NCBI GenBank assembly: GCA_020633465.1
Contig: JACKDN010000008.1
Location: forward strand, 62,001 to 126,000
Source: Myxococcales bacterium
GTDB lineage: Bacteria; Myxococcota_A; Bradymonadia; UBA7976; UBA1532
Direction of reading: 5' to 3'
Length of the DNA stretch: 64,000 bases
Under the pieces are notes generated by a model, which saw only the letters and a list, made by a program, of their open reading frames with translations, made no database searches and was not told the origin of the DNA. How positions within the stretch are numbered: the first letter of the stretch is position 1; every line of letters starts with the position of its first letter. Shown piece after piece: positions 26,456 to 34,569 of the stretch. Both the position numbers and the translations under genes were made by a program.

Positions 26456-27220
26456 ATGAGCGTCTATGCCCACCTCGACGCCGCCCACCTCGCCCGCGAG
26501 CGACAGCGCCTCGACGGTCAGGCCGGCGCCTGGTGGGCGGCCGAGCGCACCCTGCTCGGCGCGCGCCTGCTCACGGCCCCGCGCGGGACGCTGCTCGACC
26601 TCGGCTGCGGCACCGGGGCCACCGCCCACGCCGTCGCCGACGCGTGGCCCGGCTGGCGGGTGATCGGCGTCGACGCCGATGCCCGCATGGGCGCCGAGCC
26701 CGCGGCGCGCGTCACCTTCCGCCACGCGCCCGCCGGCGCGCCGCTGCCCCTGCCCGACGCGTCGGTCGACGCCGTCTACGGCCGCTTCCTGATGCAGCAC
26801 GTCGACCGCCCCGCGCCGCTGCTGGCCGAGGTGCGCCGGGTGCTGCGCCCGGGGGGCCGGGCGCTGCTGCTCGACGTGGACGATCGCGGGGTGGTCTTCG
26901 AGCCGCGCCCCCCCACCCTGGCCGACCTTTACGCCCGCGCCGCCGACGCGCAGCGGGCCGTGGGCGGCGACCGCCACGTCGGCGCCAAGCTGCCGGGCCT
27001 GCTGCTGCGCGCGGGGCTCGTCGACGTCGACCTCGACGTCGTGCCGATCACCGGACAGAGCTTCGGCCTGCGCCCGCTGCTGGCGATGGCGCTGGGCCTG
27101 AAGGGGGCGCTCTTGGGCGAGGACGCGGCGCGCGTCGCCGCCCTCGCGGACGAGCTGTGCGCCCTGCCCGGCTTCGTCGCGCTGATCCCGCTGTTCGTCG
27201 CCCGAGGAGTTCGACCGTGA
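26456..27220 (+). CDS. Class I SAM-dependent methyltransferase (UbiE/Methyltransf_11 type)
   Basis: 254 residues. LLDLGCGTGATAHAVADAWPG is motif I, VIGVDADARM ends in the acidic residue that binds the ribose, LPDASVDAVYGRFLMQHVDRP is motif II, and LRRVLRPGG-like EVRRVLRPGGRALLLDVDD is motif III. The substrate cannot be told from sequence. A G-rich stretch abuts the ATG. The stop overlaps the radical SAM start as GTGA, so the pair probably acts in one pathway, for example modification of a small molecule or lipid. Confidence 0.85.
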   Translation: MSVYAHLDAAHLARERQRLDGQAGAWWAAERTLLGARLLTAPRGTLLDLGCGTGATAHAVADAWPGWRVIGVDADARMGAEPAARVTFRHAPAGAPLPLPDASVDAVYGRFLMQHVDRPAPLLAEVRRVLRPGGRALLLDVDDRGVVFEPRPPTLADLYARAADAQRAVGGDRHVGAKLPGLLLRAGLVDVDLDVVPITGQSFGLRPLLAMALGLKGALLGEDAARVAALADELCALPGFVALIPLFVARGVRP

Positions 27221-28908
27221 GCAAAGGACTGCTGGTCACCTGCGGGGGCTACCCCTACACCCCCTCGTCGCTGTTCCCCGACAACGGGCTGGCCACGCTG
27301 GCCGCCGTGCTGCAGGCCGCCGGGCATCGGGCGCGGGTGTGGGATCTCAACACGCTGTCGGTCATGGAGCGGCTGATGACCGCCGAGCTGCGCGCCGACA
27401 TGCGCCGCCTGGTGCCGCTGTTCGACCGCGTGGGGCGCGACGCCGAGGCCACCGCCTTCGCGCGCGGCGTCGACGCGCGGATGAACGCGCACATGGCCGA
27501 AGAGGCCGACCGCATGGCCGACGATCTGATCGCCGAGCTGCGCGGGGGCGCCTACGACTGGGTGGGCTTCAAGCTGTACATGGGCGACGGGCTGCGCAAC
27601 TCGGTGCACATGGCCGAGCGGGTGAAGGCCGCGCTGCCGCGGGTGAAGGTGTTCGCGGGTGGACCGCAGGTCGACCTGGTGGGCGCGGCGCTGTTCCGCC
27701 GCTCGGCCGCGTTCGACGCGGTCGCGACCGCCGAGGGCGAGCCGGCCATCGTCGCGCTGGCCGAGTGGGTGGACGGCAGGCGCCGCATGGACGAGGTGCC
27801 CAACGTCGTCTGGCGCGACGGCACGCGCCCCCGCGACACGCTGCGCGTGGACGACCTGGGCGCGCTGCCCCTGCCCGCCTACGACGTCGACACCTACCCG
27901 GCGATGGCCGGCGACGAGAAGCTGCGCATCCTCACCTACGACGAGAGCCGCGGCTGCCCCTACACCTGCGCGTTCTGCATCCACGCCAGCAAGAGCGGCG
28001 TGCGCCGCCGCGTGAAGCCCGCCGATCACATCGTCGCCGAGCTGACCACGCTGCGCCGCCGGCACGACACGCGCGGCTTCCGCTTCGCCGGCTCGGCGAC
28101 GCCCTTCTCGACCATGGCCGACGTCAGCCGAGCGTTGACCGCCGCCGGCACCGACCTGCTCTACAGCGCCTACGCCACGCCGCACGGCCTCGACCCGCGC
28201 CTGCTGCCGACGCTGACCGAGGGCGGCCTGTGGGGTCTGTTCTTCGGCGTCGAGTCCGGCTCGCCGCGCGTGCTGGCCGATGGCCTGGGCAAGAAGAAGA
28301 ACCGCGTCGCGCAGATGGAGCGAACGCTCGGCGCGTGCCTCGACGCCGGCGTCTTCACCGTCGCCTCCATCCTCTACCCCGCCCCCGGCGAGGACGAACA
28401 CAGCACGGCCGAGACGCTCGACTTCTTGCGCCGCGTGTTCCGCGGCCGGGATCACTTCTCCATCCCCGTGACCTTCGCGGGTCTGTTTCCCAACACGCCG
28501 TGGTTCCGCGAGCGAGAGCGTTACGGCTTCGAGATCGAGGACGAGCAGCGCTTCCTGCACGAGGTGATGGACTACCGCATCAAGGCGCTGATGCCCTACG
28601 CCCTGTGGCCCGAGGCGAACTACAAGCTGGACGGCAAGCGACAGGTGCAGCTCGCGATGCAGGCGGGCCAGCTGCTGGCCACGCTGCGCGGCGAGGGCTT
28701 CACCACGATGCTGCTGGACGACACCGCGCTGGTGGCGACGCTGGCCGGCATCCCGCTGGAGAACGCGCTCGACCGGCTGGTGGCGATGTTCCTCACCGGC
28801 GACATGAGCGAAGCGCGCGCGCTCGCCCACACCGTCAACGCCCGCCTCGCCGTGAACGGCGGCCCCCTGCCCCGCGCCCGCCCCGCCGCCCACGACGCCG
28901 CAGCCTGA
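27217..28908 (+). CDS. B12-binding-like/radical SAM protein
   Basis: 563 residues. The N-terminal ~200 residues form a Rossmann-like domain as in cobalamin-binding radical SAM enzymes (PDNGLATLAAVLQAAGHRARVWDLN, VKVFAGGPQVDLVGAALF, ATAEGEPAIVALAEW). The usual DxHxxG cobalamin ligand is not evident, so it may not bind B12. The [4Fe-4S] motif is C247, C251 and C254 in RGCPYTCAFCIHASKSG. The TIM-barrel follows (FFGVESGSPRVLADGLGKKKN, FTVASILYPAPGEDEHS). About 130 extra C-terminal residues are helical. Coupled to the upstream methyltransferase by GTGA. Reaction unknown. Confidence 0.86.
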   Translation: MSKGLLVTCGGYPYTPSSLFPDNGLATLAAVLQAAGHRARVWDLNTLSVMERLMTAELRADMRRLVPLFDRVGRDAEATAFARGVDARMNAHMAEEADRMADDLIAELRGGAYDWVGFKLYMGDGLRNSVHMAERVKAALPRVKVFAGGPQVDLVGAALFRRSAAFDAVATAEGEPAIVALAEWVDGRRRMDEVPNVVWRDGTRPRDTLRVDDLGALPLPAYDVDTYPAMAGDEKLRILTYDESRGCPYTCAFCIHASKSGVRRRVKPADHIVAELTTLRRRHDTRGFRFAGSATPFSTMADVSRALTAAGTDLLYSAYATPHGLDPRLLPTLTEGGLWGLFFGVESGSPRVLADGLGKKKNRVAQMERTLGACLDAGVFTVASILYPAPGEDEHSTAETLDFLRRVFRGRDHFSIPVTFAGLFPNTPWFRERERYGFEIEDEQRFLHEVMDYRIKALMPYALWPEANYKLDGKRQVQLAMQAGQLLATLRGEGFTTMLLDDTALVATLAGIPLENALDRLVAMFLTGDMSEARALAHTVNARLAVNGGPLPRARPAAHDAAA

Positions 28909-29016
28909 GCCCACGCACGGAGCGTGGTCGTCGTCGCCGCAGGCGCGAGCAGCCCCTTGCCAAGCCCCGCCGCCCCCACTACCCTCGGCGGCGTTCCCAC
29001 CCACCCCATCGTCGGA

Positions 29017-29100
29017 GGTGATGTCGTGCAGCTCGTTGTCCCAGGGGTCGCCCACTAAGGCGTTCATCGCGGTTCGACGCCGCCCGTGCGGGCGCGCGAC
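29017..29100 (+). other. Candidate structured element upstream of the rbfA-like/rtcB pair
   Basis: The 223-bp gap before the RbfA-like gene contains several stem-loops in an order recalling a tRNA. A CGCC/GGCG stem with loop CACTAA lies at 29049-29062. A 4-bp GCGG/CCGC stem with the 7-nt loop TTCGACG, matching a T-arm, lies at 29069-29083. Another stem, CGCCC/GGGCG, follows at 29081-29094. I could not build a matching acceptor or D-stem, so it is not a normal tRNA, and GGTGA at 29017-29021 could instead pair with TCGCC at 29048-29052. Y-RNA-like tRNA mimics occur near some rtcB operons, which is why it is listed. Confidence 0.25.
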
Positions 29101-29131
29101 CGCTGGTCCCTGGAACAGTGAGTCAATCGAC

Positions 29132-29536
29132 ATGAAGGACGATCGTCGCCGGGCGCAGCTGCGCCGGCAGATGAAGGCGCTGTGCGCCGAGCTCGGGCCC
29201 GAAGACGGCCAGGATCCCTACCTCTATCACCAACACCGCGCCGAGCCCGACCGGGGGCGCCGGCGCAAGGAGCGACAGCTGTGCGGGCAGGTGGCCCGCG
29301 CCCTCGAGCTGGCGCTGGGCGCCGCCGGGCACCCCGCCTTGAACGCCACGACCGTCGAGTCGGTGCAGCCCGCCGGCACGACGGCGCGGCTCGACGTCGT
29401 GCTGATCGGCCCCGCCGGCCTCGGCGCCGCGCTCGACGCCGCGGCGGGCTGGTTGCGCGACGAGGTCGCGCGCGCGGTCCATCGGCGGCGCGTGCCCTTC
29501 CTGGCGTTCCACGCCCAGGAGGTGAGCGATGGCTGA
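29132..29536 (+). CDS. RbfA-like small protein paired with RtcB
   Basis: 134 residues from ATG 29132. The first 45 residues are charged and probably flexible (DDRRRAQLRRQMKALCAELG, HQHRAEPDRGRRRKER). From about 47 the sequence resembles ribosome-binding factor A: QLCGQVARALELALGAA where RbfA has its first helix, LNATTVESVQPAGTTARLDVVL as the central strands, and LDAAAGWLRDEVARAVHRRRVPFLAF, close to the RbfA ending in which the helix is followed by RRVPEL-F. RbfA binds the 30S neck near immature 16S rRNA. The stop overlaps the rtcB start by 8 nt (ATGGCTGA). It differs enough from housekeeping RbfA that a dedicated role with the ligase is likely. Confidence 0.65.
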   Translation: MKDDRRRAQLRRQMKALCAELGPEDGQDPYLYHQHRAEPDRGRRRKERQLCGQVARALELALGAAGHPALNATTVESVQPAGTTARLDVVLIGPAGLGAALDAAAGWLRDEVARAVHRRRVPFLAFHAQEVSDG

Positions 29537-30599
29537 GCTCACCACCTGGCTGGTCGAGCCGCTGGCGCCCGACGTGGCGCGCGCCGTCGACCGCATGGCG
29601 CGTGCGCCCGGCGTGCGCGCCATCGCCGTCATGCCCGACGTGCACCTGGCCGGCGACGTGTGCGTCGGCACCGTCGTCGCCACCGAAGGCCGCATCTACC
29701 CGGCGGCCGTCGGGGGCGACATCGGGTGCGGCGTCGCCACCCAGGCCTTCGACGTCGAGGCCGCGCGGCTCGGGCGGGCCGAGGCCGCCGCGGCGCTGCG
29801 GGCGCTGCGGATCCTGGCGCCCGTCCAGCTGCGCCGCGATCCGCTGCCCTGGCCCGAGGACCTCGATCCGCCGCCCGCGCCCGTCGCGCGCCGCCTCGCC
29901 CAGCGACAGCTCGGCACGGTCGGGCGCGGCAACCACTTCGTCGAGCTGCAGGCGGACGACGAAGGCACGCTGTGGGCCGCGGTGCACAGCGGCTCGCGCG
30001 GCGCTGGCAAGGCCATCCGCGACGCGCACGTCGGCGACCGCGGAGCGTTCGATCCGCTGCTCGACGCCTCACCGGAGGGTCGCGCCTACCTGGCCGACCT
30101 GGCGTGGGCGCGCGCCTACGCTCGCGAGAACCGCCGAGCGTTGCTCGACGCGGTCGCGGTGGTGTTGGAGGGACTGATGGGCGCCTCGCCCATCGGCGCG
30201 CCGACCGACTGTGACCACAACCACGTCGAGCCCAGCGCGCGCGGCTGGCTGCACCGCAAGGGCGCCATCTCGGCGCGGGCCGGCGAGCCCGGGATCATCC
30301 CCGGCTCGATGGCGACGCTCACCTACCACGTCGAGGGCCGCGGTCACGCCGAGGCCCTGTGGTCGTCCTCCCACGGCGCTGGCCGGCGCTGCTCGCGCAC
30401 GGAGGCGCGCCGCCGCTTCGACGCCGGCCGACTGCGCGCGCAGATGGGCGGCGTGTTCTTCGACGACGCGCGCGCCGGCCGGTTGGTCGAGGAGGCGCCC
30501 GCCGCCTACCGCGACATCGAGGCGGTCATGCGCGCCCAACGCGCCCTGACCCGCGTCGTCCGCCGCCTGCGCCCCATCTTGAGCTACAAAGGCGCCTGA
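29529..30599 (+). CDS. rtcB: RtcB family RNA ligase (short form)
   Basis: 356 residues, over 100 shorter than the RtcB at 7997. Active-site motifs are kept: MPDVHLAGD, D64 and C67 in GGDIGCGVA, H136 in GRGNHFVEL, H153 in AVHSGSRG, HNH at 230-232 in DCDHNHVE, and H282 in SSHGAGR, the guanylylated histidine. HRKGAISARAGEPGIIPGSM is the conserved C-terminal core. It should ligate 3'-phosphate or cyclic-phosphate ends to 5'-OH RNA. Short RtcB forms in other bacteria are often paired with translation factors such as PrfH for rRNA repair. Here the overlapping partner is RbfA-like, which suggests a ribosomal RNA substrate. Confidence 0.92.
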   Translation: MAELTTWLVEPLAPDVARAVDRMARAPGVRAIAVMPDVHLAGDVCVGTVVATEGRIYPAAVGGDIGCGVATQAFDVEAARLGRAEAAAALRALRILAPVQLRRDPLPWPEDLDPPPAPVARRLAQRQLGTVGRGNHFVELQADDEGTLWAAVHSGSRGAGKAIRDAHVGDRGAFDPLLDASPEGRAYLADLAWARAYARENRRALLDAVAVVLEGLMGASPIGAPTDCDHNHVEPSARGWLHRKGAISARAGEPGIIPGSMATLTYHVEGRGHAEALWSSSHGAGRRCSRTEARRRFDAGRLRAQMGGVFFDDARAGRLVEEAPAAYRDIEAVMRAQRALTRVVRRLRPILSYKGA

Positions 30600-30754
30600 T
30601 CCGACCCCGCGGAGGCCCGCGGCGCCCCGGATTTCCGAGGCGGAGCGGCAGATCTCCGCGGCGGCCGTGGCGGCGCGTACGGCCTTGCGCGGTCCGCGGC
30701 CGGGCACCGAAACTGCAACCCGACGGCCCGTTGAACCCGAGGGGAGGTTGCCGC

Positions 30755-33189
30755 ATGAAGACGCTGAGACTGCAGTACGCGCTGCGCGCCACGCTGGCGC
30801 TGGCACTGGCCGCGATGGTGGTCGGCTGCCAGGAGGACGACGACGACGGGGGCGGCGGGGCCGACATGGGCGCCGACGCCACGATGGGCGCCGGCGGCGA
30901 GGGCGGCACCGGCGGCACGCCGGGCATGGGCGGCGCCGGCGGCACCCCCGGCGTGGGCGGCGACGGCGGCAACCCCGGCGTGGGCGGCGAGCCGGGCATG
31001 GGCGGTGACGGCGGCGGCGCCGGCGGCGCGTGGGCGGCGTGGGCGGCATGGGCGGCGTCGGCGGCATGGGCGGCGGCGCCGGCGGCATGGGCGGCGACGG
31101 CGGCATGGGCGGCCAACCTGGGCCGGCCTGCGGCGGCTTCGCCGGGCCCACCTGCAGCGACGATCAGTTCTGCGACTTCGAGGGCGACGGCTGCGACTTC
31201 GCCGACGCCCAGGGGCTGTGCCGCCCCCGGCCCGAGGCCTGTGACGCCAACTACGATCCGGTCTGCGGCTGCGACGGCAACACCTACGGCAACCTGTGCC
31301 AGGCCCACGCCGCCGGCGTGGACGCCGCCTTCGCCGGCGAGTGCGACGTGCAGATCTGCCCCAACGAGGCCTGCGGCCCGATGCCGCCCGTGATGCGCTG
31401 CCCCGACGGCAACGGCCCCGAGATCACCTGCGAACAGACCCTCGATGGCCAGTGCCAGTGGCACATCAGCGAGTGCGCGAACATCCCCGAGGTGTGCCTG
31501 CAGCCGATCGTCCAGGGCGACTGCGAGGCCGCCATCCCCCGCTGGGCGTACGCGCCCGACCAGGGCCGCTGCATCCAGTTCGTCTACGGCGGCTGCGGCG
31601 GCAACGACAACAACTTCGAGACGCTCGAGGCCTGCCAGCTGCAGTGCGAGGGCGGCGTCGACCGCCGCTGCGGCGGGCGCGCCGGCGACACCTGCGCCGA
31701 CGACGAGTTCTGCGACTTCGCCCAGGCCGGCTGTGACTTCACCGATCGCGAGGGTGTCTGTCGGCCGCGGCCCGACGGCTGCGACGACGTCTTCGATCCG
31801 GTGTGCGCGTGCGACGGCCAGACCTACGCCAACGAGTGCGAGGCGCAGGCCGCGGGCAGCGACGTGAACACGCCCGGCGAGTGCGGCGGCCCCGGCGTCG
31901 CCTGCGGCGGCCGCGCCGGCCCCACCTGCGGGGGCGACCAGTTCTGCGACTTCGCGAACCTGGGCTGTGACTGGGCCGACGCGCAGGGCGTCTGCCAGCC
32001 CCGCCCGGAGGCCTGCATCGAGATCTTCGCGCCAGTCTGCGGCTGCGACGGCGAGACCTACGACAACGAGTGCTTCGCCCAGGCGGCCGGCACCGACACC
32101 GCGTCGATCGGCCCCTGCGGGGGCAACGGCGGGGCCTGCGGCCTGCCGCTCGAGTCCGGTCCGTGCGCGGCGGCCTTCCAGCGCTTCGGGTTCGACCCGA
32201 TCGTCGGCGACTGCGTCGAGTTCGTGTGGGGCGGCTGCGGCGGCAACGACAACAACTTCGAGACGATCGAGGCGTGCCGCGACGCGTGCGGCGGCGGGGG
32301 CGGCGTGGCCTGCGGCGCGCGCGCCGGCGACACCTGCGCCGACGCCGAGTTCTGCGACTTCCCCGGCGACTTCTGCGACTGGGCCGACGCCCAGGGCGTC
32401 TGCCGGCCGCGGCCCGAGGACTGCCCCGCTGTCGTGATGCCGGTCTGCGGCTGCGACGGCATGACGTACGGCAACCTCTGCGAGGCCCAGGCGGCCGGCG
32501 TCGACGCCGCGACGTCCGGCGCCTGCGAGGAGCCCGACGCGTGCGGCCTGCCCATCGAGGTGGGCCCCTGCGACGCCGCCATCCCCCGCTGGGCCTTCGA
32601 CCCCAACCAGGGCGAGTGCGTCGAGTTCGTCTACGGCGGCTGCCAGGGCAACGCCAACAACTTCGAGACGCGCGAGGCGTGCCAGCTGGCCTGCGGAGGC
32701 GGCGGCGGCCTGTGCCTCGAGAACCGGCGCGATCCGATCGTCGCCGGCGGCGGCAACAGCTTCGGCGAGTGCCTCGAGGGCTGCGTCAGCGACCTGCGCA
32801 TCGAGGGCTCGCCCCTCGACGTCGAGGGGGCCTGCGACGTGACCACGCTGACCATCTGCGACAACGGCGGCCCCGACGCGCCGTGCACCACCCACGGCGG
32901 CACGCTCACGGTCGCCGGCCACGACCGGGCCCGCGCGCTGGGCGCCGCGCTCGTCGGCGTCGAGCTGGCCGAACGCTACGGCTGCCCCGACTGCGCCGAC
33001 GGCGGCGCCAGCACCGTGCAGCTGGTGCGCGCCGGCGCCGCGTCGGCCCACGAGTACGAGACGGGCAACCCGCCCGACGTGCTGGCCGACGCCGACGCCT
33101 TCGTTCAGGGCCTGATGAACGCTCTGCGCACCTGCCAGGCCACCGAGCACGTGCGGCCCGCGCCCGACTGCCAGCCCCGGGTCCGCTGA
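30755..33189 (+). CDS. Lipoprotein with four Kazal-like and three Kunitz (BPTI) domains, one apparent frameshift
   Basis: ATG 30755 gives a lipoprotein signal (ATLALALAAMVVGC), an Asp run and a Gly-rich linker. The frame switches near 31020-31030 within GGCGGC repeats (one base missing), after which the protein runs unbroken to 33189. Order: Kazal 1 (PVCGCDGNTYGNLC), a small Cys module, Kunitz 1 (about 31490-31650), Kazal 2, Kazal 3, Kunitz 2 (about 32136-32295), Kazal 4, Kunitz 3 (about 32538-32695), then a C-terminal Cys-containing domain of about 150 residues. Kunitz cores show FVYGGCGGNDNNFET. The P1-position residues after the second Cys are E, A and D, not the K or R of trypsin inhibitors. 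Predicted surface protease-inhibitor array. Confidence 0.75.
33119..33174 (+). repeat. Direct repeat copy 1: 3' end of the Kazal/Kunitz gene
   Basis: This stretch encodes ALRTCQATEHVRPAPDC near the C-terminus of the inhibitor lipoprotein. It is repeated at about 85-90% identity at 34291-34345, 1.17 kb downstream. Confidence 0.7.
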
Positions 33190-33219
33190 GCCAGGACGCC
33201 CGCCTCGCGCGGCGCCGTC

Positions 33220-33450
33220 ATGGCGGCGGTCGCCAAGGTCGTCGAGCAGGGCGGCGCCGCCATCACCCACGACGACGCCGATCCCGAGCGCCCCTGGACC
33301 GATCTGCCCGACGGCTTCGACGACCCGACCCTGCTCAACGACGCCTTCGACGACGCCCCGATCGTCGGACCCTTCCTGCCGCCCGACGCCCCGTGGCCCT
33401 TCCCGCCCGCGGCGTGGGGGGAACTCCCGAGAGCGCTCGCCGACGGCTGA
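33220..33450 (+). CDS. Small hypothetical protein, doubtful
   Basis: 76 codons from ATG 33220 with strong G/C third-position bias. The product is acidic and Pro-rich (DPERPWTDLPDGFDDPTLLN, VGPFLPPDAPWPFPP) with no recognisable domain, signal or membrane helix. It starts 30 nt after the inhibitor lipoprotein stop. It could be a real small gene or a decayed fragment. From its end to 33690 I see nothing supported as coding; base composition falls toward the AT-richer island. Confidence 0.35.
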   Translation: MAAVAKVVEQGGAAITHDDADPERPWTDLPDGFDDPTLLNDAFDDAPIVGPFLPPDAPWPFPPAAWGELPRALADG

Positions 33451-33690
33451 CCCCGCCGCCGGCGCCTCCGAACCCGGCATCGCTCCGCGCGCCCGCCGCG
33501 CCGGCGCACCCATGCGCGCCGAATCCAGCTTCAGAGCATCCAGTGCCCCCGAACTTGGCCGCGATCACCCTCGCCGGAACCGTTGGAGGCCCGATCCACC
33601 GAGGTCGACGGCGACCAGACCGCCGCCTGGCCCAAAAGCTGAGTGTTTTCGGAGGACTCAGAGTCACGGGTCGCCCGCCCGGTGGACGGA

Positions 33691-34155
33691 TCAGCTCAAC
33701 GTCCACATCTTGGCGGCGATCTCGTAGATTTTCATGGCAACCGCTCTGGCGAGTCCGGGACTCAACCGGAATCTGACCTCTCCTTCCTCCTCCGGTTCCT
33801 GGACGGTGACCGCACTCGTCTTGGGCACGGTGATGGTAATGAAGCGCTGCCGACCATCCCGAAGGACACCGCCTTCAACAGCGTGAGCGTCACGAACGGC
33901 ATTGGAATTGCCCAGCCCCTGGATGGAGGTAACCATCAAGATGCTGGCGAACCTCAGTGACATGTCCATGTCGGCCTTCAACGTAATCCCTGCTTTACTC
34001 GACGCCCGAAAGGACCACCCGCCGGTGGATGTGTCCACCAGGCCAGAGGTCCATCCTGCCTGCGGTCCGCTGACTATACACGTCACGGTGCCGAGAAACT
34101 GCTCCGCACTGGTCCTCTGGAGCAGGAAGAGTCCAGTCGTTTTCTCTACGGGCAT
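33691..34155 (-). CDS. Orphan hypothetical protein in AT-richer island
   Basis: 154 codons from ATG 34155. Base composition and codon use (many A/T third positions) differ sharply from all neighbours, suggesting recent transfer. The product (TTGLFLLQRTSAEQFLGTV, CIVSGPQAGWTSG, LRFASILMVTSIQGLG) has alternating strands and no signal peptide, and I recognise no family. It lies between the two copies of the duplicated inhibitor gene end and is the only gene on this strand for several kb. Confidence 0.5.
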   Translation of the reverse strand: MPVEKTTGLFLLQRTSAEQFLGTVTCIVSGPQAGWTSGLVDTSTGGWSFRASSKAGITLKADMDMSLRFASILMVTSIQGLGNSNAVRDAHAVEGGVLRDGRQRFITITVPKTSAVTVQEPEEEGEVRFRLSPGLARAVAMKIYEIAAKMWTLS

Positions 34156-34569
34156 CCCATCACCTCACGCTTCTGCTCGTACCACCGCCAGGCGCGGCGG
34201 CGTCAATGGGGTTGGTCGAGGAAAGTGGAAAAGTCATCACGATAGTTTGTTAGTATGGCACGACCCTCGTTCCCGGACCGCTCGTTCCCGTACGCCCTGC
34301 GCACCTGCAAGGCCAACGAGCACGTGCGACCCGCGCGCGACTGCGACCCGCGCGCGACTGCGAGCCGCGCGACGGCTGAGGCACGGCGCCCGGCGAGCGA
34401 AGCGAGCGCCCCGCGAGCGAAGCGAGCAAGCTGAGAGCTGACCGCTGACCGCTGACCGCCCCGCCAACCGCTGAGGGGCCCCGGCCCACCACCCGCCCGG
34501 CCCACCGCGGCCTCCGAACGAAGCGCAGGGCCGTTGCCAGCCGGCGGCGGCCCTGCGAACCTCCCCCGC
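34156..34569. other. Intergenic region with duplicated gene end and short repeats
   Basis: No convincing gene. It begins AT-richer, then from 34291 carries the second copy of the inhibitor gene's 3' end. Near 34393-34430 GCGAGCGAAGCGAGC occurs twice, and three GCTGACC units follow at about 34436-34456. The 34291 copy would read ALRTCKANEHVRPARDC and continues open to a TGA near 34433 without a start, so it looks like the remnant of a paralogue. Confidence 0.6.
34291..34345 (+). repeat. Direct repeat copy 2: remnant of the Kazal/Kunitz gene end
   Basis: Matches 33119-33174 with about eight substitutions over 60 bases and no gaps, in the same orientation. The AT-richer island lies between the two copies. 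Confidence 0.7.

Noticed and set aside
29017..29100. Ordinary tRNA gene
   Set aside because: T-arm-like and anticodon-like loops exist, but no 7-bp acceptor stem and no proper D-arm could be built.
26929..29133. 734-codon minus-strand ORF covering the radical SAM gene and the rbfA-like leader
   Set aside because: Composition is antisense-like, and the radical SAM frame on the other strand has conserved motifs. Its first 20 or so codons cross the leader of the rbfA-like gene and could in principle be a short peptide, but nothing supports it.
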